Origin: Membranipora membranacea
Lineage: Eukaryota > Bryozoa > Gymnolaemata > Cheilostomatida > Membraniporidae
NCBI GenBank assembly: GCA_914767715.1
Contig: OU612069.1
Coordinates: 14,629,387 to 14,693,386 of the forward strand
DNA length: 64,000 bases
Direction of reading: 5' to 3'
Shown: positions 47,154 to 58,900 of the stretch, one piece after another
Layout of the letters: each line of letters starts with the position of its first letter
How positions within the stretch are numbered: position 1 is the first letter of the stretch
The notes under the pieces: model-generated
Databases searched by the model: none
What the model was told of the DNA's origin: nothing
What the model saw: only the letters and a program-made list of their open reading frames with translations
Position numbers and translations under genes: made by a program

Positions 47154-47259
47154 CTGATGCTGGGTGGATCGGTAAAGGCTGATTTACGTGGTGTAAAGTG
47201 CCTCTATTATTAGCTCTTCAAAATTTTGGTTTTACCACCAGAAATTCGGAACTGTTTTG
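47154..47259 (-). other. Exon-like cassette, copy 4
   Basis: Acceptor CATTGTAG, 106 nt starting CAAAACAGTTCCGAA, donor GTATGTG. The interior matches copies 5 and 6 in part. Frames are closed. Confidence 0.42.
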
Positions 47260-47609
47260 CTACAATGGAAGAAGAAATGTAACAAACAAGATGCTTCTAA
47301 ATTAAGGCTTAGATTCTGTCGAAACTAATATTTCAGATTTTCATGTCATCCTTGTTTGCACCTGTCTGCTAATACTGATGTCCTCTAATACGACAACTAT
47401 AGCTGTAATTTAGGGTGACAACTCCAAGCCAATATTAACATCGATAAGAGGGAGTTCATTGGTTCGATTAGGCTACAGTACGATGTTTTCTAGATGGCTC
47501 CTCTAAAATGGGTGACAGAGTTGAAGTTGGCTGGCCATTGGATCAACTTGTTGCGTAACAATTATGAGCAATAATTTAACTCAGGCTTTGAATCAAACAA
47601 ATTTCTATT

Positions 47610-48200
47610 TCTAAATATGCTGACGATTTATTACTTCCCGAAAAACTAGCCCAAAACCAACCTGCAACTATGCAGCAAGAGATGACAACTCTGTACCAAT
47701 GGTGCAATGAAAACCATCTCATATTAAATAAGAGCAAGAGCAAAAACTTATCCTATCTATTGCGAGGGATAATCTAAGTCCATAGGAGTAATCTCTCTGT
47801 GGTGTCGTCATCAAACGAGTCGACGAAAATAAATATCTAGGAACCACGAGGACAAACAAAGTAAAATTCCTCTCAAACACCGGGAATCTTGTCAAGAAAG
47901 CTCGTAAGAAGCTGCATTTCATGAAAAATTTTTTGTTATGAGATCATCAGACCTTAACCGTATGCTATAAAACATTCATCTGTCCAAAGCTCCCCTCCCA
48001 CAACTAGCAGACACAGTAAAACACAGATTTAAAATCAAATCCCTGAGAATGGTGGCTACCCACGCACCTAACCCTCTACTCTCCTTTGACACGCTACCAT
48101 CTGGTCGATTTAAGTATCTACCCTACCGCATTAACCTCCGTAGAGACTGATTTAGATCTCAGGCTATTAGTATTTTGAATAAATCACTCTTTTAGTTTAT
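47610..48200 (+). pseudogene. Non-LTR retrotransposon (LINE) RT remnant
   Basis: Plus strand: KYADDLLLPEKLA (the YADD catalytic box), then WCNENHLILNKSKSK, ENKYLGT and KARKKLHFMKNFLL, and after a gap PSGRFKYLPYRINLRR near the C-terminus. The order matches CR1/Jockey-type ends. There are several stops and frame changes, plus a deletion around 47990. It lies inside the repeat field and has interrupted one copy. Confidence 0.8.
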
Positions 48201-49340
48201 TTTCTACCTTTTTTTTGTATTTTTGTATTAAATGCAAACCACAACTCGTTTTTATGCAATCATTGACAGCTTTTAGACATCAGCATTTTTATTAACAATT
48301 TTACAGCAGGCAAACCAGCTTTTTTTGTTTCTCAATCACCCCTTTGAGAGAATAAAGGTACATACAAAATCACACGCTAGTAGACTGCTATTGTAATTGT
48401 CCTAAACCAATAAAACCAATAAAGCATTTGAAAACCGTAAAGGGCCAGCATTGAATTTATGAAACTAGGCTAACCAGAGTAAAGATCTATTGTTTCATTA
48501 AAGTACTTAGCATAGGTTCTGAAATTGTTAGGAGAACAAAAAAAGAAATGCACGTAATCTCGCTGTTTTAATGCTAGCGATAGAAACATGGAACCCCCTG
48601 AGAGTGTTTTTAGCTGTCTTTCAAGTATTTCCACTCATTTACAAAACTAAATGCCTAGACAAACTTGCATGGAGTAATTTTGGGTCTGAAAATTCAGTTA
48701 CTCTAGATTGGAAGTGATTATGAAACACCTGACATCAGCGTAGTATGAGATCCCCTTAATATTTTGTGGCTACTGGAGCGAGGATTCGGAAGGGGGGGCA
48801 TTAGGTTTAGTTATTGGTAATTATTGAAATTCTTTTGATTCAAACGCCATCATACCAAATATATAAGGGTATCTGCAAAAAATTGCTGCCGCCACACACT
48901 TGTATAGGGATGATAGAGTCAGAGATTTTCATACCCAAGAGTCAATTAGATTTAATCTTAATCTACATTTCAAGGGTGGGCGCCAGGAAGGGGGGGAGGG
49001 GCAAGAGTAAAGGGGGTGCAGACAAGTAACATCTGTGAATTATATAGAAAATAATATTAGATATGATTGAAGGTAGATTAGACTATAAGAGAGCAGGTAA
49101 AATTAATAGGCTTGAGATTAATCAAACTTATTACACCTAGCACAGTCATGAAGATACTGGAGGGTACAATTAAAAATCATAAGTATAGCTGGATGAACAA
49201 GTCGGAAAGTGCTTGATGCTGCAACAACAAAACCTGCCAATCCTCCCCTCCCCCTATAACCTCTCACAAACAGTTTCTGGCTTATACTTTATGTTTTTTG
49301 GTTAAAAAATAATATGCAAATTAAGTTGTGGTACACATAC

Positions 49341-49435
49341 CTGATACTGGGCGGATCGGTAAAATCTGATATGACATGGTGTGAAGTGCCGTCTGTTATG
49401 AGATCTTCACAGTTTGGTTATTCGGAACGGCTTTT
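49341..49435 (-). other. Exon-like cassette, copy 5
   Basis: Acceptor CATTATAG, 95 nt starting AAAAGCCGTTCCGAATAA, donor GTATGTG. All frames contain stops. Confidence 0.42.
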
Positions 49436-50522
49436 CTATAATGGAAAGAGAAATGTAAAAAAACACATTCTTAAATTAAGGCTTTGAATCTAAATGCTAG
49501 ACAAGTCATTATAACTTTTTAAACAAAAGAAACCTGATCAACTAAAGAATATTGCATAATCAACTGACCAGCATTTGATTTGAGAAATTAAGCTATCTGA
49601 GTTCAAATCCATTGTTACTCTCATATATGTAGCGTAGGTTCTTACATTATTATGGGAAATGAAGAGGGCTATGAATTTGATTTTGATTTATGTATAACAG
49701 GGAAAAGGAACTTTGATTCAAACAGCCAACACTAGCACAAGGGCAGGGTTGACCCTGATGGTATATCGGCAGCTGTATCGAGTGTGGTGACCTGTGCTAG
49801 TTTTTTATTTTCATATAACCTCATCCCCTGCACAACTTAATCTCTAGATAAACCCATGTGAAGCGACATCTGGTCAACAAATTAGAAACTCTATAGATGG
49901 GTGACAGAAATGTAGATAAATTAACCAAACCTAGCGATAGGAACATAATATAACATGGAGCCTCCTAGCGGTATATCGGCCAAATTTCAAGCTTCTCAAC
50001 TCGTTCATAGATCTAAACTTCTAGATAAACTCGCATGGAGCAAAATTGGGTCTGAAATTCAGTACTCTATACGAAATTTTACAATGATCAGACTGCAAAA
50101 GTCTGGGGGGCTCAGACTATCTCTAGGTGTCATGAGGGGGCAAGAGTTTGAGGTCTCAGACGAGTAAAATAAAGGCTTCAAATTTATCAGAGCTATCGTA
50201 GTCATAAAGATTACTTGGCAGTATGATTGATGGCTTCTCTAAAACAAGCAACAAAAATGTAACTGGCTGGTCGTTTTAGTTTTGTTTCGAAGACTGCTAG
50301 ACCAGCTTTTGAATATGGTTAATAATAAACCATATCAATTATCAAAACAGTTGATTATCAAAACCGTAATGGACCAGCTTTCAAATTGTGAAAACTAACT
50401 ATTTTGAATTGAAATCCTTTGTTTTGATATACTTATTTAGAGTAGGTTCTGACATTGTAAGGGGAACAAGCAAGGCTATGTACTTATTCTCACTGCTGAA
50501 AATTACTAGATACAGCTGCCCA

Positions 50523-50772
50523 GTGTAATACAAGGGCAGCGTAATACAAGGGCAGCGTAATACAAGGGCAGCGTAATACAAGGGCAGCGTAATACAAGGG
50601 CAGCGTAATACAAGGGCAGCGTAATACAAGGGCAGCGTAATACAAGGGCAGCGTAATACAAGGGCAGCGTAATACAAGGGCAGCGTAATACAAGGGCAGC
50701 GTAATACAAGGGCAGCGTAATACAAGCGCAGCGTAATACAAGGGCAGCGTAATACAAGGGCAGCGTAATACA
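50523..50772. repeat. 16-bp minisatellite, about 15-16 copies
   Basis: The unit GTAATACAAGGGCAGC is almost invariant; one copy has C for G. Because 16 is not a multiple of 3, the minus strand shows the same CITLPLYYAALVLR-type peptide in all frames. Those ORFs are by-products. Confidence 0.95.
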
Positions 50773-51294
50773 TGGAATTTAGTTGATTAACAATTATCAA
50801 AGTGATGTATTTTGAAGTGTTTCTATTTTGGCAGCTCAGCAGAAGGTGTTGATCAGTGCTTCCTTTATATTTTCATATAACAGGGGCCCCATCCCCCCCC
50901 CCCCGGAGTTGTTTGAGCGGCCCTCCAGCTTGCATGATATGCAAACTCCTTAACAAATCGAAACATCTAGAAAAACCCACATGCAGCATAATTTGGTCAG
51001 AGGATTTAGTACTCTAGATTGGAGGTGACTATGGTACACCCGGCATTAGCGTAGCATGAGATCTCCAGACTTTAATATTTTAGATTTAGCATCTACTGGA
51101 ACACATAGAGTCGAGAGCCATTTTGTTACCCATCAAAGGGGGGGGGGGGATGAGATCAGGCTTATTTTTGGATCAGGTGAATAAGATGAGAATGTCTGAC
51201 AAGATCAGAAGATAGATTACACTATAGGGGAGAAGGTAATCGAAATAAGCCTGTGATTGATCGTACATTTTATAACATGCATAGTCTTAAAGCT

Positions 51295-51344
51295 CTCCCC
51301 TTCCACTGGTCACACTGCATGTAGTGTGACCAGTGAAAGGGGAG
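51295..51344. repeat. Hairpin, 22-bp arms
   Basis: CTCCCCTTCCACTGGTCACA... and its complement, with one mismatch, around GCATGT. The sequence after it (GATGCAGGCAAGTGGACC) resembles one half of the 9-bp-TSD MITE family, so this may be a damaged member. Confidence 0.8.
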
Positions 51345-51920
51345 CAACTTCGGATGCAGGCAAGTGGACCTAAATTTTGTCCATCCTGATACTGCTCTAC
51401 AATATTTACAGGTATCATGATTAGGCTGTGAAAATCTTCTATAAGGTTTGCTATTCTATCGGATGGGGCTAACACCGCCTGTTGTAGATTTTTAACACCA
51501 TTGAATCCTGATTAATCACATTAAACTTTGTTATATAACATAACTGTGCTTGAAACTTAAAAGAAACAATGCTGAACAATCTGAACAATCTGAATTGGCC
51601 GCTTTTGTCTCTAAAAAACTGAAAAATCACTATAAACTCAGGTAGAGTGTTAATTAGTTAATTAGTTAATTAGTATAACACTGTATCTATTATATGTAGA
51701 CATCGCATATGATTAGACAGAGAGGGAAGGCGACTTAGAAAGGCTTGTGATCAAATGAATGTATAAGAATCAGATTGGTCATTTAACCTACTTTGTATAT
51801 ACCCTCTCCCCCCTCCCCATCACCATCCTCGATATTCCGCCACCCTCACAACCTTTATACCCTCTCCTAGCCAGTTTTTAAAATAGAGGTTGATGTACAG
51901 TGAGATGCGGGATTACTTAC

Positions 51921-52029
51921 CTCAATTCACTGGAAGATAGGCTAAATATGCTACGACAGGGAGGGAGTGCTGTCTGTTCAGGGCTTCTCCACTGTTTGAT
52001 TATACCACCGTGTGTCCAGAAGTGCTTTT
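51921..52029 (-). other. Exon-like cassette, copy 6
   Basis: Acceptor CATTTTAG, 109 nt starting AAAAGCACTTCTGGACA, donor GTAAGTA. One frame stays open across the cassette, but not the one used by copies 1 and 2. Confidence 0.42.
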
Positions 52030-52381
52030 CTAAAATGTGTGACACAGGACATTGAATTATTTTGTTATGTGATATATGTGAGCTTGTCGTGAATTCAGAG
52101 TCAGCCGCGAGACTTGCTATTGTAATAGTTTTAACCAAATAAAATATGATTGACCATGAAAGCGCTTATAATAAAACCCTTAAATGACCAGCATTCAATT
52201 TACAAACCTTAGCTAATCTCAGTTACAATCTATTGTTTCTTATTATTATTTAGCCTAGGCTTTGAAGGGGAAAAAACAAGGCTCAATACTTATTCTCGGT
52301 GTATTTATACCAGAGAAAGGAACATAGCGGAGCAAGAGGTCAGCATTCACCGAATTTGTTACATCAAGACCCAGCAAAGTA

Positions 52382-52508
52382 GTGTGTCTCTAGATCAAGT
52401 TTGATCCAATTTGCCCGCAGTTCGGTCTTTCCCATTCTACTGGTGAGCCGGCGGCGGCTCAAAACCTATATACAGGCAAGTCGGATCATGCTTGATCTAG
52501 TGTCTCTC
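52382..52508. mobile_element. Short MITE, 9-bp target duplication, copy b
   Basis: TAGATCAAGTTTGATCCAAT to GGATCATGCTTGATCTA (52391-52499). The flanking nonamers GTGTGTCTC and GTGTCTCTC differ at one position. Confidence 0.78.
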
Positions 52509-53071
52509 CGTTCTTGTAGCTCCACTGAAGGTGCTGACTCTGATTTAATATTTCTATAAGGAACATCAATCAAGAAATAAACATAGTGTTATGCCCGATA
52601 ATGATAGCGGCCGCTGACAACGGCAGTGTGTGCAGAAGAGTTGAGACTAAGAGAAAAAGTCAAAGATGTCTCTTGCTTTACATGATGACAGACAATAATT
52701 GGGAAGAGGGGGAACATGGCGTCCATACCAAACACAGATTTCTCTAAGACCTCACAACTAAAGTTCTTTGACGCAGTTGCCATTGCAAAACAGAAATATC
52801 TGAAGTAAAATCTGCAGCTTCCAATTAGAACTCAAAACATAACACTCCAGTAATTACGCTCCTGCTCGGACAGCAAAGCCATAACAAAAGGACATCGCTG
52901 GCCACTGATTGGGTGATTATTTCAAGCTGACACAATCCATAATTAGACTGACCGATATGGCTTCTGATAAATAATTAGTATGAGAATGGAATGCAGCTAA
53001 TCTGCACAGAATTAAGTAGCAATGATAAGAATGACTGTTTGACCAATGTCAGCATTAGATACAAAGAACCA

Positions 53072-53182
53072 AGAAGAATCTAGATCAAGTTTGATCCATT
53101 TTCCCTCCTTGAATTGCCCCCGTCTACTGTCAGTAGAGGGGGGCAATTCAAGGAGGGAAAAATGATTGATCTAAGAAGAATC
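53072..53182. mobile_element. Short MITE, 9-bp target duplication, copy c
   Basis: 93-bp element 53081-53173 with almost complete arms (TAGATCAAGTTTGATCCATT, then CCCTCCTTGAATTGCCCCC). Perfect 9-bp duplication AGAAGAATC on both sides. Confidence 0.88.
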
Positions 53183-53524
53183 CAAGAACTTTTGGCAATA
53201 ACTACTTGTACACAAACTTGTGATGTGGGAGATATATACACCCAAGGGTGCTGGGCCTGAGATGGTCATTAGGGAATGCAACCCACCAATTGCCTGACCG
53301 TGAAAAGCAATGGCCTTTTAGTGATATCAATTGCTGGCAAAAAAAATAGAACCAAACCAGTACAACAGAGTGCTCGCTTCTTCAGACAAGAGGACCATAA
53401 TTTCTGAAAATTGTTGGATAAGGTTGAGTTATATTGGATTGATATGAGAGATGATAGTACATAAGATCATTAGGAAATGATATATTAAAAAGATCAAAGG
53501 ACGATTACAGAAGGCTTAGGAAAT

Positions 53525-53758
53525 AGGAGGTAGCACAGTTGGTTAGAGCGCATGCCCTATAATGCGCAAGTTGAGGAGGTGTCGTGTTCGAATCTCGCTG
53601 CAGTCTACTGACTACTGGGCGCAATTGACGCCCAGGTATGCTCCGACCTGCCTGCAAACTAAGATCAAATCGGCACCGAATATGGCGGCCGCGCCTTTAA
53701 GGCACTGTATTTCTCAGTCTTCAAACCGAGACAGACTTGTGATTTTAACCCACATTAC
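53525..53758 (+). mobile_element. tRNA-derived SINE, family 1, most complete copy
   Basis: Head GGTAGCACAGTTGGTTAGAG (A box) and GTGTTCGAATCTCGCTGC (B box), body CCCAGGTATGCTCCGACCTG, tail ending TTGTGATTTTAACCC. The head keeps near-consensus promoter boxes for RNA polymerase III. It is not a tRNA gene because the acceptor stem is lost and it runs into the shared body. Confidence 0.84.
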
Positions 53759-54829
53759 TTTTTTCACAGCGACTCGCTGGTTTAACACAATCCAATATAT
53801 CTTATAATCCTGCTGCCAACATAACCATCACACATTTCTATGCTCTAAAATTAAGCATAAAGTAAGATACTCTACCGCTTACCTGGATATTTTAGACGGC
53901 GTAAATAAGTGAAGTGTGAGTTAAAAAGATATCTAGAACTTCTCTGCTAATCCACTGCGACAAAATATTCAGAACAAGCTTACCTTAGATGTTTAAAATG
54001 AATGTCTCGTTCTTAGATTAAGTTATTGAGTAACAAGTGACCAGTTTTTGGGTGCAAGCTTTGATGCAAGTAGTAACAAACCTGCTAGCGCTGCCTATTG
54101 TAGATTTTTATTTAGTTAACTTCTGATTAATTCTCAAAACAATCAATAATCAGCAGCATAATGGAATAGCATTCAGTTTCAAAAAACTAAATAAATGTAA
54201 AGCCTAAATTAATATATTGAACCCTCTTTGTTAAAATAACTGAGCACAGGTGTGACATTATTAGAACGGATAATGTTTTGCACTTAAATCTTACCGTGTT
54301 TTCAGCACCAGTGGTTGTAACTGTAAACATAACAACAAACGACAAGCATGTAGTGCCCCAGTGGTTAAATATAGATCGACGTGATTGAAATAAAATTCAA
54401 CTGATAGCATTGATATACACGCTTCATGTCTTTAGCCAGTGGTTATAAGAAAATTGGTGACTTTGAGAATATTTAAAGCTCATATCAACAACAGAAACAA
54501 TATCAACAGGCAAATGGTGTAAAACATGTTGGGCTTATTACAACAAGGTTCGTCCCGATTATTAGCAGGATAACTCTCCTTTATGAAGCGAGTTGATAAA
54601 GTTAACAATTGTTGCCTCAAACTTAACAAACACAGCCTGCCAATGCTGTGCAATGCCCTTATATAATAAAGGTCAATCTATTATTATCTTTTTGGCTGGC
54701 TTGATTTTAGTTATCCTCTCATGTAAAAAGAGGGCCCAACTCCCGTAATTTCCGAGGAGCATGGAGCGCAGATCGTCTTTTACTCCAACTTATACACACT
54801 TAGAATAAATTGTTCCCTCTTTTTAAACA
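53759..54829. other. Intergenic, nothing recognised
   Basis: AT-rich, with a last faint copy of the 36-52-kb repeat near 54150-54260. No coding support. Confidence 0.4.
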
Positions 54830-54925
54830 CGTGAGCAGGAATGACTACCTGTGCTGGGAATTTAACCAGGACCTCACTGATCACAACTCTGTACTCTTTA
54901 GACCACTCATGGCTGCCTGTGACTC
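54830..54925 (-). mobile_element. Degenerate tRNA-derived SINE head
   Basis: Minus strand: GCAGCCATGAGTGGTCTAAA ... GGTCCTGGTTAAATTCCCAG, spaced like A and B boxes. No family body recognised. Confidence 0.5.
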
Positions 54926-55222
54926 TTAGCTACTTATATCTTTCACCTATACCGATAAGCTTCAAAGTAAACATTAAATAATTAAAACTTTTCTGATTTT
55001 ACTTGTGTCAAATAACCTGATTCAATAATACAGGCTTCCTCTTTTCTCTTGGACAGATTAAACATATATTAGCAGCAACTAAAATATACTGTTTGGCTTA
55101 ATTCTGGTTAGAGTAGTAAGAATTCATCTATTGGCAAAATAACTACAGGAAGGAGAGGCTTATAATAGTAGGTAGCTTTCACCCCTTGTAACTTCCGATT
55201 CATCCCTTATCACCTGACTTAA

Positions 55223-55329
55223 TCTAAATCAAGTTTGATCTAATTAACAATCATTGGATTTGCCCGTCTACTGTCACGCCGGTTTTGAGGCTTCTCCACC
55301 CTCACAAACTTGATCAAACCTGATTTAAC
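55223..55329. mobile_element. Short MITE, diverged copy d
   Basis: TAAATCAAGTTTGATCTAAT to AAACTTGATCAAACCTGATTTA. Shares the central GCCCGTCTACTGTCA with copy c. The target duplication is unclear. Confidence 0.66.
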
Positions 55330-55905
55330 TAGATAATCACTCATGGTGAGGCCAGCACACAGCCATACTCATAAAACTACTCATTCCTTTTCTCATGATT
55401 TGAGCTTCATACCGCAACTATAAGTACTTTGCATTTATTTAGTATTTTATTGGATTTCATTCATGCATTCCGCATGGCAAATAATAGACAATCGGAAAAT
55501 ATGAAACCATCTAAGCACAAATAATAGACAATTGATCTCCACACCAAAACACAGCTATGAAACATAACATTTTATATATATTTCATATAATACGAAAAAA
55601 TTGTAATTAATAGACAAGGGATAGCTATATTAGTGTTTCTGGAATTATTTTACAAATTAATAGACTCACTGCCATTTAATCTGTCAGTCCACCATACAAT
55701 CGATTCCTGGACATGCAGGTTGCCAGGTTTATACTACATATCTAATTTTTTAACCGCCACTTGCTCAATGAGCCAAAGGGAATGCTTGTACCGTAATCAT
55801 TACCTAGGTTAAGAAATGCAGCCGCATATTTCATACCCCAGATTGGATGGTACTTTTAGGCCTTCACTGGACTTTTGTTGAATTGGTTTGAGAGCTGGAC
55901 AATAT

Positions 55906-55998
55906 CTACTGTTTCTTATGTTGTGACGCAGCTTTGCTCTTCTGAGCAGGTTTCTTACGTCTTCTGGACTGATCTTGTTTATTCTGCACTGGTATACA
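55906..55998 (-). CDS. SLX4: SLX4 terminal exon, basic tail and stop
   Basis: 31 codons including TAG at 55906-55908, acceptor TATATTGTAG. CIPVQNKQDQSRRRKKPAQK, then SKAASQHKKQ. It corresponds in position and character to the 'CITF..........RRR....KKK' end of vertebrate SLX4. Confidence 0.85.
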   Translation of the reverse strand, partial: CIPVQNKQDQSRRRKKPAQKSKAASQHKKQ

Positions 55999-58900
55999 CT
56001 ACAATATAACCATAAGGTATCATCATAAGAGGGTCTGATTCAGGAAGGAACTTTGTGTTAGCACGCAAAAATATGCGTTCAACTTTATTTTATATCTTAT
56101 TCTCTATTTACAAAGTTTTCCCCAATGACCATAAAACTCTCCAACAGAATACAGGCATATAATAATGGTTCATGATGATTCTGTATTATTGGTTTAAAAT
56201 TTAAGCCCTCCCACATGCATATGCAGTAAGACACAGCATTCAATATGGAGCTAGCCAATCAAAACAACGGATCACTAAGGCTTTCTGTAGCATTTTTGTG
56301 GTAGCCTAGCACACAAGGTGACAATGCTTGCCACCATGGAGTTTTGTTCACTTAACCATAGTTGAGGCTCCATATAAAACATCAATACTTGTGCATCTAC
56401 TAACCTGTTTGAAGCAGAAAGTTTCCAGCTGTTTTGTAGAACATTTTATTTTAGCTGATTTAATCAGATCAATTAATTCAGACCTCTGAATCATCTATAA
56501 ATACATCCAAAAATAGTCACAGTTCAAGTGTGTACAGGAGATCAGGCTGGAGGAAAGGAGAGGATACCATGCTGGAACTGATGGTTCGTCTTTTAAACTT
56601 TTTTTATTTCCAAGTACATTTAAAAAAGTTATGCTGGCAACCTGGAACGACAGTTATACACTATTGTAAGCTCCAATAACGATCATACATGTACACTGTG
56701 TTAAATAGGGTGGCGATGGTGGAATAAAAAGTCATAAATGACTCAGAGAAATGAATCTCAGGCGTTCTTCTTGATGTAATCAGCGATATGGTAAGACAGG
56801 CAATTGGGCAATTGAGAGGAGCACTCTTGATTGTTTGTTCAAGCCCGAAACACTATAAGTCTTTTCAAAGAAGGATCACAAAATCTTACAAAAATTGACC
56901 CAGATCCAGTTCGTTTTGATTTTGCTTATTTTGCCCCCCCCCCCCCCCTCTTGACTGGAACGCGATAGAAACTTTAAATAAAAGCGAGCTAACTTTAATA
57001 TTCTCTGGCAAGCCGACCTCACGTTAAAAACAAGAAGATATAACTACCTGATAAGTGAGCATTCTGTTATAGAGCTCCTTGTGACCTTGAACTAGCTGTC
57101 TCAAGGTCAACTCAAGGTCATCAGGAGTTATCAGTTCACCAGTATCAGTGTCTGATTCTGAGGGGCTAAAATTTAGAAAAAAAAGGATCAAATGATTTAC
57201 TAACATGCTAAGATTCAGGGTCTCACTATCTCACTATGATTAATAATAGTTACATTCATATGTGATTGGGCGATATTTTTGTTAGCAGTTCATATAAATT
57301 ATTTTCTACAAAAAAGTTGACAATGAACCTATTCCTTAACCTTTTAAATAAAACCAAAACATGATCGTTTTCATAACAACTGTCGCACACTAACTTGAAC
57401 AAGGCTTCGGAAAATAACCAGGGCTTCGGAAAATAACCAATGCTAGTCATTCCACTCCAAATATTTTTTACATAATAGACACGGCTAGCAGATTTATCCT
57501 ACCTTGTGTCCTCTTCACCAGGTCCTTGTGTTTGTAGCTCTTCAGCATTAGCGGTTAAGATGACATCACTTCCTGTTGACACAATGTCATCTTCATCACT
57601 ACTGCTCAGAAGCTCATCAACTTCATCCAGTAATCTGTCTATCTCTGTGTCAGCGTGACCTTCTGACCTGACGGCAGCGTGACCTTCTGACCTGACGGCA
57701 GCTTTAGGTTGATTTGATACAGCAGTAATCTGATAAAGGAAAATATACAGATAAAGGTATCTTTAGAAAGCAAAAGCTTTACAGCGTTGAAGGAGTGAGA
57801 AAAAAGTGATCTGATTCATGGTCGCTTATGCTTCAATGCTTAATGCCTCAATGTTGAATCAGTTCTCCCATCAAATGGATTCAATGGATATAAACTATTC
57901 TCTCAATGGTCTCGTCAAGTGACATGTTCTGTAGTATTAAGAATTATCACAGTATAAGTATCGTCATTTAATACTGGCGGCTAAGGCAATGCTTATTGAA
58001 AATAAGATGTTACGCAGTCTCTGATTTTTACAGGAGAGACATGGGTGTTACTCGAGCCACCCGCCTTGTCTCAGATTGAGCTGATGTAGAACTACTGCCC
58101 ATCTGTGTGACACGAGGCACAGATTCCATCTTACTCTGCTAGTCCCTTTCTCAGCTGCTGTATCAGCAACTCTTTTGGCTGAGGAGGTAGACTTGTGAGC
58201 CTTCTTATTTTTCTCAGACAGACTGTATTTTGATTGAGTGGTAGGGCGACTAGTTAAAGGTGCAGGTGGACTTGAAGGGCGACTTGTCATCGGCGCAGGT
58301 TTACTGGGTGTTGGTAGGACAGTCCACTCCGCGGAGGGGTCGGTCCCATATACATGTGTCTCTTTATAGACCTGTGTGAGAGCTGTTACCATTCTTTTCC
58401 TGGACATTTTATCTCTAAGCCCAAAGCCTCTCAACTTTTTCTGTAAATGTTAATTTGGTTTTATTCAAGCACATGGATAAGGTAATCGTACGTCACATCA
58501 TGAATAATCATTTCACTACACATTTTCTAGACTTTGTTTTGACCCCATCGGCATAACTACAGGTACGCAGACGCAAAGCTCTTGACCTTATAACAATTAT
58601 GAGAAGTGTATGTGGTTGTGGGCCAAATACTAGGCAGTTTTTGGCTCTCATCTGATTCGCTGTTGGATGCAATTGTTGGAGTTGCCAATCCTTTCTCGCT
58701 GCTGCTATGAGCAGAGAGGGTAACCAGCAAAGTGGATTAAACTTGATCTACAACAAGATAATAACAACTGACCTTTAATAACTCATCACCCATACCCTCA
58801 TAGTTAGGCATGGGAGTGAAGGGACTGGGTATGAAAGCCTTGTGTGTGCCTCTCTTCGGATCACCACTGCACTGAGAAGGTGTCGACTGAACTATAGCAT

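Larger units (their letters stand above)
36410..52290. repeat. Field of diverged copies of one long repeat
   Basis: Recurring blocks include TTAGCATAGGTTCTGAAATT or close variants (36.8, 38.2, 42.4, 42.6, 42.9, 43.5, 44.3, 48.5, 49.6, 50.4 and 52.3 kb), 'CTAGATAAACCYGCATGGAGC' (38.3, 46.6, 48.7, 49.9, 50.0 kb), 'GGGGCTCAGACGAGTA'-like (38.6, 46.9, 49.0, 50.2 kb) and 'GTCGGAAAGTGCTTGA' (47.1, 49.2 kb). Their order is largely conserved, with deletions and insertions. This suggests repeated segmental duplication or a family of long elements inserted side by side. No transposase or RT belongs to the unit. Confidence 0.75.

Noticed and set aside
50523-50772. CRISPR-like array
   Set aside because: Repeats are contiguous with no spacers, and the genome is eukaryotic.
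50399-50800. Overlapping repetitive ORFs (YYAALVLRCPC-type peptides) on the minus strand
   Set aside because: They arise from the 16-bp minisatellite, which reads open in every frame.
36521-52029. Calling the six cassettes exons of SLX4 or of the TRIM-like gene
   Set aside because: They lie between the genes, most have stops, and no phase links them to either gene.
53530-53605. tRNA gene candidate
   Set aside because: A and B boxes are good, but there is no acceptor-stem pairing and the sequence continues into the SINE body shared with two other loci.
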